A DNA stretch of 22,939 nucleotides from a virus: the IMG/VR virus record IMGVR_UViG_3300024306_000088, positions 1 through 22,939 of that record, one strand, 5' to 3'. The translations under genes were made by a program, and so were the position numbers. A model generated the notes under the pieces. The model worked only from the letters and a program-made list of their open reading frames with translations, was not told the origin of the DNA and did no database searches. Below, piece after piece: positions 13,442 through 19,962 of this stretch. Each line of letters starts with the position of its first letter. Position 1 is the stretch's first letter.

Positions 13442-13466
13442 AAATAGTCTTTGTGGAGGAATATCC

Positions 13467-13574
13467 TTGGTAGACTTTAAACAACCTAAACAGCACCTGA
13501 TTGTTTGCGTGTGCCAACTATGCCAAAGAAACACGCATGAATTTTTAAGGAGTTGTTATGTTAGCATATTGTGA
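13467..13574 (+). CDS. Possible TTG-initiated Cys-rich microprotein (35 aa)
   Basis: GGAGGA at 13455-13460 is one of the strongest Shine-Dalgarno sequences in the window and lies 6 nt before TTG 13467. The reading frame runs 35 residues to TGA 13572-13574 and has a CVCQLC cluster plus another Cys. It overlaps the next gene by 17 nt. The start codon is TTG and there is no similarity evidence, so the gene is tentative, but no ATG gene uses this ribosome binding site. Confidence 0.4.
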   Translation: MVDFKQPKQHLIVCVCQLCQRNTHEFLRSCYVSIL

Positions 13575-13770
13575 TTATATCGCTAAAGTGATTAGCGAAG
13601 CGATGAAGAAAGATGCTTCTGGTAATTGGAGAACTTACATTGATAATGTAGGTAAGATTCGTTGGGATCTTGACGAGAACACTGGTGCATTCCTTTCTAC
13701 TAAGAAAACAATTTCTGTTATTGATAAAAATGGCAAGTCGTATCGTGTAACTGTTGAGGAAATTAAATGA
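13558..13770 (+). CDS. Small soluble protein of unknown function
   Basis: This 70-residue protein has AAGGAG (13546-13551) before ATG 13558. It has an N-terminal helix (YCDYIAKVISEAMKKD) and a C-terminal strand-rich part ending SYRVTVEEIK. There is no recognisable motif. It overlaps the following membrane protein gene by 4 nt (ATGA). Confidence 0.7.
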   Translation: MLAYCDYIAKVISEAMKKDASGNWRTYIDNVGKIRWDLDENTGAFLSTKKTISVIDKNGKSYRVTVEEIK

Positions 13771-13982
13771 CAGAAATTTTGAAATGGTTGGGAACTGCGT
13801 TAACTATTGCTGGCGCAGTTGCAACTTCTCTGGCATTAGATCCATTAAATGTGTATTTGTTTAATGCTGGTGCTTTGACATGGTTATTTGCTGCAATAAG
13901 AATGAAAGAGAAAAGTCTTATTGTAGTCAATGCTGGTTTGTTGGCAGTTTATGTATTTGGAGTTATCTATAGACTGCAATAA
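13767..13982 (+). CDS. Small membrane protein, PnuC/half-transporter-like appearance
   Basis: This 71-residue protein has three hydrophobic segments (about 7-25, 29-44, 50-68): GTALTIAGAVATSLALDP, YLFNAGALTWLFAAI and LIVVNAGLLAVYVFGVIY. The conserved-looking WLGT, LDPLN and NAGLLAVYV pattern recurs, from memory, in small phage and cyanophage membrane proteins resembling a fragment of the PnuC/SWEET fold. Whether it transports anything or only modifies the membrane is unknown. It starts by ATGA overlap with its neighbour. Confidence 0.7.
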   Translation: MTEILKWLGTALTIAGAVATSLALDPLNVYLFNAGALTWLFAAIRMKEKSLIVVNAGLLAVYVFGVIYRLQ

Positions 13983-13991
13983 TAAAATAAG

Positions 13992-14020
13992 TTGACATTA
14001 AAATGAAAGTAGTGTATAAT
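13992..14020 (+). promoter_or_regulatory. Perfect-consensus sigma-70 promoter
   Basis: TTGACA (13992-13997), a 17-bp spacer and TATAAT (14015-14020) match the E. coli sigma-70 consensus in every core base. The element overlaps the start of the small ORF at 14003, whose codons for V-Y-N contain the -10. It probably drives the genes from 14136 onward. Confidence 0.85.
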
Positions 14021-14152
14021 TCAATTAAACCTAGAAATCTTGTTGCTAAAGATTTGAGGACACCAAAGTATCGTATGCGTACTGTTGAGTCCAAGATTAA
14101 GTACACTCGCCAACCCAAACATAAGAAAGGTGGTTATGAATATCAATATTGA
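14003..14152 (+). CDS. Small basic conserved phage protein (49 aa), start uncertain
   Basis: This open frame encodes a 49-residue, lysine/arginine-rich product with core RNLVAKDLRTPKYRMR and a KIKYTRQPKHKKGG tail. From memory, many T4-like and other phages have a small protein with a very similar RNP-VAK-LRTPKYR core, so the coding call is reasonable. The odd point is the start: ATG 14003 lies inside the spacer of a consensus promoter and has no good ribosome binding site. It would have to be translated from read-through transcripts, or the real start is internal (for example ATG 14075, which would cut the conserved core). Confidence 0.6.
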   Translation: MKVVYNSIKPRNLVAKDLRTPKYRMRTVESKIKYTRQPKHKKGGYEYQY

Positions 14153-14381
14153 AATTAATAAACCCGATTTGCAAAGAGCAGTTGTAGTTAAATCGCATTC
14201 GTATGATATTGTTGAATTTACCATCAAACAAATTTCTTTCGACAAATCAGGTAAAGAGCTAACAAATAGTTACCATACCACGTTTTATTCTACGAAAGAA
14301 TTTAAAGATTTTTTTCAACCATTAATTGATGAATTAAAAGTGAGATTTGATAATGACAAAGAAGACAGTGTTCAAGGATGA
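14136..14381 (+). CDS. Small soluble protein of unknown function
   Basis: This 81-residue protein is read from ATG 14136, with AAAGG at 14126-14130. A longer in-frame TTG start at 14085 would overlap the basic small ORF fully and is rejected. The product has alternating strands (INIEINKPDLQRAVVVKSHSYDIVEF) and a C-terminal helix (KEFKDFFQPLIDELKVRF). It overlaps both neighbours (17 nt and 29 nt), typical of this compact region. No family is recognised. Confidence 0.7.
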   Translation: MNINIEINKPDLQRAVVVKSHSYDIVEFTIKQISFDKSGKELTNSYHTTFYSTKEFKDFFQPLIDELKVRFDNDKEDSVQG

Positions 14382-14658
14382 ACAAGAATTTGAAAAATTC
14401 AAAGAGTGGACATATGGATTACTATGCGATGAGCACGCAAAAGATCTGTGCATTACTTTTACCAAAAAAGATGGCACAGAAAGGAAAATGTTCTGCACTC
14501 TCTCCGCAGGAAGAATACCTGCAGACAAGACTCCAAAGGAAACGAGCAGCAACAGTAGCCAGACTTCTGGATCCGCAGTACGGGTTTTCGATACAGAAAA
14601 AGAAGAATGGAGATCATTCCGTTGGGACTCCGTGATTAAAGTGGAGTGCTCATTATGA
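14353..14658 (+). CDS. WYL_2 (DUF2693)-like SH3-barrel protein
   Basis: This 101-residue protein has FTKKDGTERKMFCTL in the middle and, at the end, VRVFDTEKEEWRSFRWDSVIKVE. This pair matches the small phage family formerly DUF2693, now WYL_2, an Sm/SH3-like beta barrel thought to bind nucleic acid or ligands as WYL domains do. The start at ATG 14353 is preferred to TTG 14347. A Ser/Thr-rich insert (PKETSSNSSQTSGS) separates the two conserved parts. A regulatory role is plausible, but no target is known. It overlaps the upstream gene by 29 nt and the downstream gene by ATGA. Confidence 0.7.
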   Translation: MTKKTVFKDEQEFEKFKEWTYGLLCDEHAKDLCITFTKKDGTERKMFCTLSAGRIPADKTPKETSSNSSQTSGSAVRVFDTEKEEWRSFRWDSVIKVECSL

Positions 14659-14864
14659 ATACAATTATAACAGTATTTGGTGTTGGAGTTGGTTTAGTGG
14701 TTATCATTATTTTAGCACTATTGTTTCCACTTTTATACATTTGGGCATTCAACACATTATTCCCTGTATTAGCAATCCCATATACAATTGAAACTTGGTC
14801 AGCAGCAGTGTTGCTCAGCATTTTCTTTTCGAAAACTATTGATATGAAAAAGGATAAAGAATGA
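14655..14864 (+). CDS. Small two-TM membrane protein
   Basis: Read from ATG 14655, which overlaps the upstream stop and has GGAG at 14643-14646, 8 nt before. The 69-residue protein has a long first hydrophobic segment (about 3-32) and a second one at about 38-58, with a basic C-terminus (KTIDMKKDKE). It overlaps the next gene by ATGA (14861-14864). It is similar in style to the other small membrane proteins here and its function is unknown. Confidence 0.7.
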   Translation: MNTIITVFGVGVGLVVIIILALLFPLLYIWAFNTLFPVLAIPYTIETWSAAVLLSIFFSKTIDMKKDKE

Positions 14865-15142
14865 ATTATGTATTGACACCTGAACAAAAAAAAGACCTGC
14901 AGAATGCCATTCGTGAAATTAGTAATTCAATGACACGAACTGAAGCAGAACGTGATTTAATTAAAGATATTGTAAAAGCACAATCTGACAATTTACAGAT
15001 TCCAAAGAAAATCATTTCTAAAATTGCCAAGACTTTTCACAAACAAAGTCTGCACCAAGAAGTTGCCGATCATGAAGATTTTGTTGAGTTGTATGAAAAG
15101 GTAACAAGTGTTAATCAACAGAAAAACCCCCAACAACCATAA
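14861..15142 (+). CDS. DsbA-like dsDNA-binding protein (T4 DsbA family)
   Basis: This 93-residue helical protein contains RDLIKDIVKAQSDNLQIPKK and, near the end, DFVELYEKV. As I recall T4 DsbA (89 residues), it has LIKDI near the middle and a VELYD motif close to the C-terminus at the same spacing, so this is probably a homologue. T4 DsbA binds double-stranded DNA and has been linked to late transcription. The gene starts by ATGA overlap with a membrane protein gene and its 3' end overlaps the hydrolase gene by 35 nt. Confidence 0.65.
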   Translation: MNYVLTPEQKKDLQNAIREISNSMTRTEAERDLIKDIVKAQSDNLQIPKKIISKIAKTFHKQSLHQEVADHEDFVELYEKVTSVNQQKNPQQP

Positions 15143-15746
15143 ACATAGACTTTTATATTTGATGGGTGTCACATGGAAGTATGACACCATGTTCAACTCT
15201 GCATTCACAGAACATAACTTTCAACAGCTGTTATTTAAAGCAGGTGTTGAAACTATCTCTGTAGATTATGAGTTGAGTGACACATATGAGAGTTTAGTTG
15301 AAGATGTAAATAAAATTACTCCAGAAGTAGACTTTATCATGGGGTATAGTTTTGGTTGCTTACTTGCTGTAGCCACTGCACAGAAAAATACAAAAGGTAT
15401 AATTCTCTTAGATGCTAACTCGCTAGGTGGTAATGCTGGATTGAATTATATTCAGGATAAAGAGACAGCGCAACAATTTTTCGAGAGAGATCTGGCTACT
15501 AAAAATGAAAAGTTGAAAGATATCCCTGAGAAGTTGATTATAAATCCCTATAAACCAAAAACATTTTTAATTTTTAGTGAGTATGGTGATAAGAATAACA
15601 ATCTGGCAACGCATGGTATGTATTTAAGAGCGTTGGGTAAAGTCAACAAAACTGTTATCAGACACTCATCTCATTACATAATGATAGAACCTGCTAGATT
15701 TGAATTGGCAAAAGAAGTTATAGGAATAATGAATGCACATACTTGA
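15108..15746 (+). CDS. Alpha/beta-hydrolase fold protein, small (first of the cassette)
   Basis: This 212-residue protein has a nucleophile elbow G79-Y-S81-F-G83 after the strand VDFIMG, a candidate acid in SEYGD161 and a histidine in HSSH (H186/H189), which together make a catalytic triad of an alpha/beta hydrolase. Start GTG 15108 is chosen because AAAAGG (15096-15101) lies 6 nt before it and because the strand RLLYLMGV, which should hold the oxyanion site, would be lost with ATG 15162. It lacks a signal peptide, so it is cytoplasmic. Substrate unknown: thioesterase, esterase or acyl transfer are all possible. It is followed directly by an aminotransferase (14-nt overlap) and then by a second hydrolase. 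Confidence 0.75.
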   Translation: MLINRKTPNNHKHRLLYLMGVTWKYDTMFNSAFTEHNFQQLLFKAGVETISVDYELSDTYESLVEDVNKITPEVDFIMGYSFGCLLAVATAQKNTKGIILLDANSLGGNAGLNYIQDKETAQQFFERDLATKNEKLKDIPEKLIINPYKPKTFLIFSEYGDKNNNLATHGMYLRALGKVNKTVIRHSSHYIMIEPARFELAKEVIGIMNAHT

Positions 15747-16557
15747 TTACCCAGCATGGAAAAATGGTAAGTACTGTAAAGTTAAAGATCTAAATGTTTC
15801 TGTTTTAGATCTTGGATTAATTCATTGTGATGCTACTTATGATGTTCTTGCAGTTAAAAACAATCAGATTGAAAACTTTGATGCACACCTAAGTAGATTC
15901 ATTCGTAGTTCTAAGGGATGGAGAATCCCTGTTAATTATTCTGATAATGATATTGAGATTGTCATACAGACTTTAATATCAATGACACCAGTAGACGATC
16001 TTTTAGTTTGGATTGGTTTGACGAGAGGTATACCATCTTCTGGGAACCCAAGAGATCTGGCTAACTGCGAACCAAATATATTCATATATGTCAAACCATA
16101 CTATGGGTTCAACAAAGACAACTCTGCTACAGTTTGTTTATCAAAACAAAAGAGAAATACATCAATTGATCAGACAATGAAGAACTTTTCTTGGAATGAT
16201 TTGAACCTTGCGCAGTGGGAAGCAATTGATCGTGGCTTTGATACTGCAGTTCTTCTTGATGATAAAGGTTATCTAACTGAAGGACCAGGATTCAATGTTG
16301 GTGTTATTAAAGAAAATTTTGTATATGCACCAAGACATAATTGTCTAAAGGGTACTGTTATGGATTTGGTTAAGTCTACTTGTGACAGAGAAGGTGTATG
16401 GTTTGAGTATGGCGACATATCGCCATCTTTTGTTGAAGATTGTGATGCAATGTTTTTAACTTCTACTGCAGGGAATGTAATCCCTGTTAAATGTTTTGAG
16501 GGTAAGTATTTTAATGATAATGAGGTTTTAACATGGTTACAACAGAAGTTAGTCTAG
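15733..16557 (+). CDS. Fold-type IV PLP-dependent aminotransferase (BCAT/(R)-transaminase-like)
   Basis: This 274-residue enzyme belongs to the class IV aminotransferases (branched-chain, D-amino acid, (R)-amine transaminases and aminodeoxychorismate lyase). Visible features are R55 (HLSRF, PLP phosphate), catalytic K150 in DQTMKNFSWNDLN, E183 in LTEGPGFNV (PLP ring nitrogen) and TSTAGNVIPV at 243-252 (phosphate site). The K150 region and the TEGPGFN motif look most like the branched-chain/(R)-amine transaminase group, but substrate specificity cannot be read with confidence, and a pABA-forming lyase cannot be excluded. It overlaps the upstream hydrolase by 14 nt and the downstream hydrolase by 25 nt, so the three are co-translated. 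AGGA at 15722-15725 precedes the ATG. Confidence 0.85.
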   Translation: MHILDYPAWKNGKYCKVKDLNVSVLDLGLIHCDATYDVLAVKNNQIENFDAHLSRFIRSSKGWRIPVNYSDNDIEIVIQTLISMTPVDDLLVWIGLTRGIPSSGNPRDLANCEPNIFIYVKPYYGFNKDNSATVCLSKQKRNTSIDQTMKNFSWNDLNLAQWEAIDRGFDTAVLLDDKGYLTEGPGFNVGVIKENFVYAPRHNCLKGTVMDLVKSTCDREGVWFEYGDISPSFVEDCDAMFLTSTAGNVIPVKCFEGKYFNDNEVLTWLQQKLV

Positions 16558-17330
16558 AACAAAATAAACATCTATTATTTCTGTTACCTGGACAAAGTTT
16601 ATCACCACGTGCATTCTGGGATTTTAAACTACCAGATGGTCACACTCACATAGATTATTTCCTTAGTGCTGGTATAGATGTAATTTTATTTGATCCATGT
16701 GGTTATGGTGAAAGCACTGACTACTATCAATATGACAGGATTGGATATGCAGATCAGATTGAATCTGCCATCAAAGAACTAAAGAAAAAATATGTTTCTA
16801 AAACTATCTTTGGTTTCTCAACTTCAACTGCGCCAGCATTGATCGCAGGTGAACGTGGACTTTTTGATAAAGTAATTATACACAGCCCATCAATTCGCAT
16901 GGATAAAAGATATTATGTTAAGATTGATACAGAGTATTTTGAAACTGGAATTGAAAAACTCAAAAAAGAACGTATCGAAAAAATTAGCGATAAACTAATA
17001 CCATCACCGAATAGAATCGAAGGATGGGAACAAAAAATTCTTGATGTGGTTGGCAGTGACACATGGAAAGTCCCATCACAACCTGTTTATGATATCAACA
17101 ATTATTGGGTTGATACAGGACAGTTAGGATTTGATCCTGCAAAAGTTCCACCGATCCTAAGCATTATTGGAGAGTTTGACTATGAGTCTACCACAGGTGG
17201 CTATGATACGTTTAAGGGACTGTTTCCAGACTCCAAGGAAGTAGTTATCCCCTACTCTACCCATTTCTCTATGTGGGAGAACTCATCGGCTCTAACTCGC
17301 TTAGAAATGATCCAATGGGTCTTGCAATAA
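16533..17330 (+). CDS. Alpha/beta-hydrolase fold protein (second of the cassette)
   Basis: This 265-residue protein has an oxyanion-type strand LLFLLPGQSLSP near the N-terminus, a strand ending DPCGYGES, a nucleophile elbow G94-F-S96-T-S98 (last Gly replaced by Ser), a candidate acid in GEFDYE (E214/D216) and catalytic histidine H244 in STHFSMWE. It is therefore a probable active serine hydrolase. It is cytoplasmic (no signal). GAGG at 16522-16525 lies 7 nt before ATG 16533, inside the aminotransferase gene. It differs in length and sequence from the first hydrolase, so they are not recent duplicates. The stop is followed at once by the repeated hairpin. Confidence 0.8.
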   Translation: MVTTEVSLEQNKHLLFLLPGQSLSPRAFWDFKLPDGHTHIDYFLSAGIDVILFDPCGYGESTDYYQYDRIGYADQIESAIKELKKKYVSKTIFGFSTSTAPALIAGERGLFDKVIIHSPSIRMDKRYYVKIDTEYFETGIEKLKKERIEKISDKLIPSPNRIEGWEQKILDVVGSDTWKVPSQPVYDINNYWVDTGQLGFDPAKVPPILSIIGEFDYESTTGGYDTFKGLFPDSKEVVIPYSTHFSMWENSSALTRLEMIQWVLQ

Positions 17331-17347
17331 CCCTGCAACTTGTAGGG
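17328..17347 (+). repeat. Stop-abutting hairpin, copy 2 (CCCTGCA/TGTAGGG)
   Basis: This is a 7-bp stem with one G-U pair and a 3-nt loop, directly after the TAA of the second hydrolase. It matches copy 1 at 12517 in sequence, loop size and position relative to a stop codon, and is likewise followed by a TTTACA promoter. Confidence 0.7.
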
Positions 17348-17363
17348 GAATGAAAAATAGTTC

Positions 17364-17392
17364 TTTACAATAATTCAAAAATAGGGTATAAT
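17364..17392 (+). promoter_or_regulatory. Strong sigma-70 promoter
   Basis: TTTACA (17364-17369), a 17-bp spacer and TATAAT (17387-17392). The first 14 bases equal those of the promoter at 12594, and GGG precedes the -10 as at 19926. It drives the gene at 17421 and probably RNase H. Confidence 0.9.
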
Positions 17393-17420
17393 TATATTAT
17401 AACAATGGAGGTGTAAACCT

Positions 17421-18515
17421 ATGGCTATGAATACAGCGAAACGTAAGGAACTGGTTGCTACTATGAAAGGTGGTGAACCTGAGTTGAACCCTGCTAACTA
17501 CAACAGTAGTTTTCTTGGGTTACTAAATTATTACAACTATAACAACGATGACAAAGATAAGAAGAAGTGGCTTATCAGTCATGTTGCTAAGACTAATAAA
17601 AAATTAGCAACACAACTTCTAAAAATTGACGAGAAACATTTTCGTTATGCTGGCATTCTAGCACGCATCGCTGATCGTGGTGGTCAACTAGAAGAAAAAC
17701 ACCAGCTGTTTTTGGAAAACAAAATCACAGAACTAACAAACTTCAAACCAAAGAAAGAAGTTAAAGTAGAAACCCCAGTAGTGACTAATGTTATTTCTAT
17801 TCAAGATAGAATGGATGAGAAAGCACACGAACTCGCAGGTGAGATTGAGGGTGCTATTGATGACTTTGTATTGGGTGGTTGTAAGTCTGACTTCTCAGCT
17901 AAAAATTATCTACTGGCACAACAAGTAGCAGCACCGATTGCTAAACGTATTGGTGAGTTGTTTGTTCCATTAGCTGATGAACTGCGTGAAACAATTGCTG
18001 GTGATGACGAACAACTTGTTGAAGGTTATTCAAACTTTACTAAACGTGAACTAAAGAAATTCTTGGAGTTCGTGGATAACATCGTTGCTGATTGTAACCA
18101 GATGGTTCAGACTGCTAAAGCGAATCGTGCTCCACGTAAACGTAAGGAAGTCCCTGCATCTAAGCAAGTAGCCAAGATGAAATATCTCAAAGAGTTTGCG
18201 GAGCTAAACCTAAAGTCTGTAAACCCCACAAGTATCATTGGCTCAACAGAGGTATGGTACTACAACACCAAATACAAACATGTTGGTGTGTATAAGGGTG
18301 AGAATGGTGGAACTCTATCTGTTAAAGGAACTACCATTATCGGTTTCGATATTAAAGAATCAAAGCGTATGACTCTACGCAAACCTGAAGAATTCTTCAA
18401 AGGGTTGTCGTTGGGTAAACGTGCATTGAATAGTGCAATCAAAACACTAAAGACTAAACCAGCAGTGCCGAATGGTCGATTCAATGAAGACTGCATTTTA
18501 CTTGGAGCATTTTGA
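17421..18515 (+). CDS. Conserved protein of unknown function, upstream of RNase H
   Basis: This 364-residue soluble protein has a helical N-terminal half with a basic, linker-like stretch at about 230-245 (RAPRKRKEVPASK) and a C-terminal beta-rich part (EVWYYNTKYKHVGVYKGENGG, SVKGTTIIGFD). GGAGG at 17407-17411 precedes ATG 17421, and an alternative ATG at 17427 is less well placed. From memory, aquatic T4-like phages (including cyanophages) have a protein with the same SVKGTT and TLRKP C-terminal region. Linkage to RNase H hints at a replication or repair role, but no catalytic motif is seen. Confidence 0.8.
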   Translation: MAMNTAKRKELVATMKGGEPELNPANYNSSFLGLLNYYNYNNDDKDKKKWLISHVAKTNKKLATQLLKIDEKHFRYAGILARIADRGGQLEEKHQLFLENKITELTNFKPKKEVKVETPVVTNVISIQDRMDEKAHELAGEIEGAIDDFVLGGCKSDFSAKNYLLAQQVAAPIAKRIGELFVPLADELRETIAGDDEQLVEGYSNFTKRELKKFLEFVDNIVADCNQMVQTAKANRAPRKRKEVPASKQVAKMKYLKEFAELNLKSVNPTSIIGSTEVWYYNTKYKHVGVYKGENGGTLSVKGTTIIGFDIKESKRMTLRKPEEFFKGLSLGKRALNSAIKTLKTKPAVPNGRFNEDCILLGAF

Positions 18516-19405
18516 TGATTTTAGTTTATTATTCTCAGGTAGCTCTGAGTAACATTTTATCTTTTCAGCGTGAACTGAAAGGTAGTGAGTCTGAGGTTGT
18601 GAATCTCATTCGTCATGTAACTTTGTCTACACTTAAATCATACAAAAAGAAGTATGGTAAAGAGTATGGTGAATTAGTTATTTGTTGCGATGGTCGTAAG
18701 TATTGGCGTAGAGAGTTCTTCCCGAACTACAAGGCTAATCGTAAGAAAGCACGTGATAACAGCGATCTAGATTGGACTCTTATCTTCGATACACTATCAA
18801 AGATCCGTGACGAGATTAGGGAAAATTTCCCATACAAAGTTCTCCATCTCGAACGTGCTGAAGCAGATGACATTATAGCTGTGCTTGCTAAGTGGAGCCA
18901 AAACAATGGACTAATTCAACAGGGGTTGGTGGAAGAACCGCAAAAGATTTTAGTTGTATCTTCAGATGGCGACTTTATTCAGCTACAGAAGTATGACAAC
19001 ATTACACAATGGTCGCCCATTCAAAAGAAATATGTTAAAGCAACTAAGAAAGAGTTGCACGAGAAAACTATTACGCATATCGTTAAAGCAGGTGATGATG
19101 GTATCCCAAACATTCTGAGTAATGATGATGTGTTCTTGAATGGCGAGAGACAGAAACCTGTATCCGCAAAAAGATTGCAAGAATTTATTGAGAAGGGATT
19201 TGATGCTTGTAAGAATCAAGAAGAGCGTCGCAATTGGCAACGAAATCAAACATTGGTTGACTTTGAATTTATCCCAGAAGATGTATCAAAAGAAATTATA
19301 GATACATATGTTAGCTACAAGACGACTGCAGATAAGATGACTATTATGAATTATTTGATAGCCAATAAATGTCGTTTACTATTAGATGAATTGGAGGAAT
19401 TTTAA
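18515..19405 (+). CDS. T4-type RNase H (FEN-1/5'-3' exonuclease family)
   Basis: This 296-residue homologue of T4 RNase H removes RNA primers and adjacent DNA from lagging-strand fragments. Family acidic residues are visible: CCDGR (D59), ERAEADDI (E116, D118, D119), SSDGDF (D151, D153) and GDDGIPN (D194, D195). The segment QWSPIQKKYV and the C-terminal FEFIPEDVS match T4 closely. Start ATG 18515 has GGAG at 18504-18507, and an in-frame TTG at 18512 is ignored. Oddity: where T4 has LIDFSQIALS, this protein reads LVYYSQVALS, so the first metal-binding Asp (T4 D19) is Tyr at position 5. It overlaps the upstream stop by 1 nt and the downstream start by 1 nt. Confidence 0.9.
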   Translation: MILVYYSQVALSNILSFQRELKGSESEVVNLIRHVTLSTLKSYKKKYGKEYGELVICCDGRKYWRREFFPNYKANRKKARDNSDLDWTLIFDTLSKIRDEIRENFPYKVLHLERAEADDIIAVLAKWSQNNGLIQQGLVEEPQKILVVSSDGDFIQLQKYDNITQWSPIQKKYVKATKKELHEKTITHIVKAGDDGIPNILSNDDVFLNGERQKPVSAKRLQEFIEKGFDACKNQEERRNWQRNQTLVDFEFIPEDVSKEIIDTYVSYKTTADKMTIMNYLIANKCRLLLDELEEF

Positions 19406-19869
19406 TGGCTACTAAATTGATTACTGAAATGTTGACTGAGATTAATGATAATCCTGTTACTATAACCAAATATAAAGATAATGGTGCATTGCGTTTGATT
19501 TTTGAACACGCATTTGACCCAAACAAGAAATTCTTTTTACCTGAGGGTGATCCTCCATTTAAGGAAGATGCTGCACCGATTGGTATGAGTCCTGCAAATT
19601 TACATATGGAAGCCAAGAAGCTGTATGTGTTTTGTCGTTCGGATTTGAATAAGGTGCGTAGAGAATCTCTTTTTATTCAGTTGCTTGAGAATGTTCATCC
19701 ATCTGAAGCGAAGTTGATTCTTGCAATTAAAGACCAGAAACTAACCAAGATGTATCCAAAGATTACACAGAAGTTAGTATCAGAATTCTTTCCTACTATC
19801 CCTGCTCCAGCAACAAAGGAAAAGAAAGCAAAAAACTTGCAGGCTCCAGCAACTGGAGCCACAGCTTAA
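19405..19869 (+). CDS. DUF6433-like conserved phage protein
   Basis: This 154-residue protein has NGALRLIFEHAFDPNKKFFLPEGDPPF and later KLYVFCRSDLNKVRRESLFIQLLENVHPSEAKLIL. I recall this pattern from a conserved family of aquatic T4-like phages, DUF6433, whose function is unknown. The C-terminus is a lysine/alanine/proline tail. It starts on the RNase H stop (TAATG) and ends directly before the inverted repeat at 19870, so it closes the transcription unit. Linkage to RNase H suggests a DNA-metabolism role. Confidence 0.75.
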   Translation: MATKLITEMLTEINDNPVTITKYKDNGALRLIFEHAFDPNKKFFLPEGDPPFKEDAAPIGMSPANLHMEAKKLYVFCRSDLNKVRRESLFIQLLENVHPSEAKLILAIKDQKLTKMYPKITQKLVSEFFPTIPAPATKEKKAKNLQAPATGATA

Positions 19870-19884
19870 TTGCAAAATTTGCAA
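19870..19884 (+). promoter_or_regulatory. Inverted repeat TTGCAAA-A-TTTGCAA (operator candidate)
   Basis: 7-bp arms with a single central base, starting right after the upstream stop codon and 18 bp before the -35 at 19903. It matches the perfect palindrome at 12571. No T-tract follows, so it is not a terminator. Confidence 0.45.
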
Positions 19885-19902
19885 GAAAGAAAAAATCATT
19901 AC

Positions 19903-19931
19903 TTGACAAAATTGTAGTATTCGGGTATAAT
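19903..19931 (+). promoter_or_regulatory. Perfect-consensus sigma-70 promoter
   Basis: TTGACA (19903-19908), a 17-bp spacer and TATAAT (19926-19931), all core bases consensus, with GGG before the -10. It is in a 93-bp non-coding gap and drives the genes from 19963. Confidence 0.92.
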
Positions 19932-19962
19932 ATTATTATGAAATATGTGAAAGGAAATACAA

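Noticed and set aside
13083-13534. Minus-strand ORFs of 82 and 113 aa
   Set aside because: All supported genes are on the + strand, and these oppose several coupled microproteins. Their sequences look like translations of antisense (Ile/Phe/Thr-rich).
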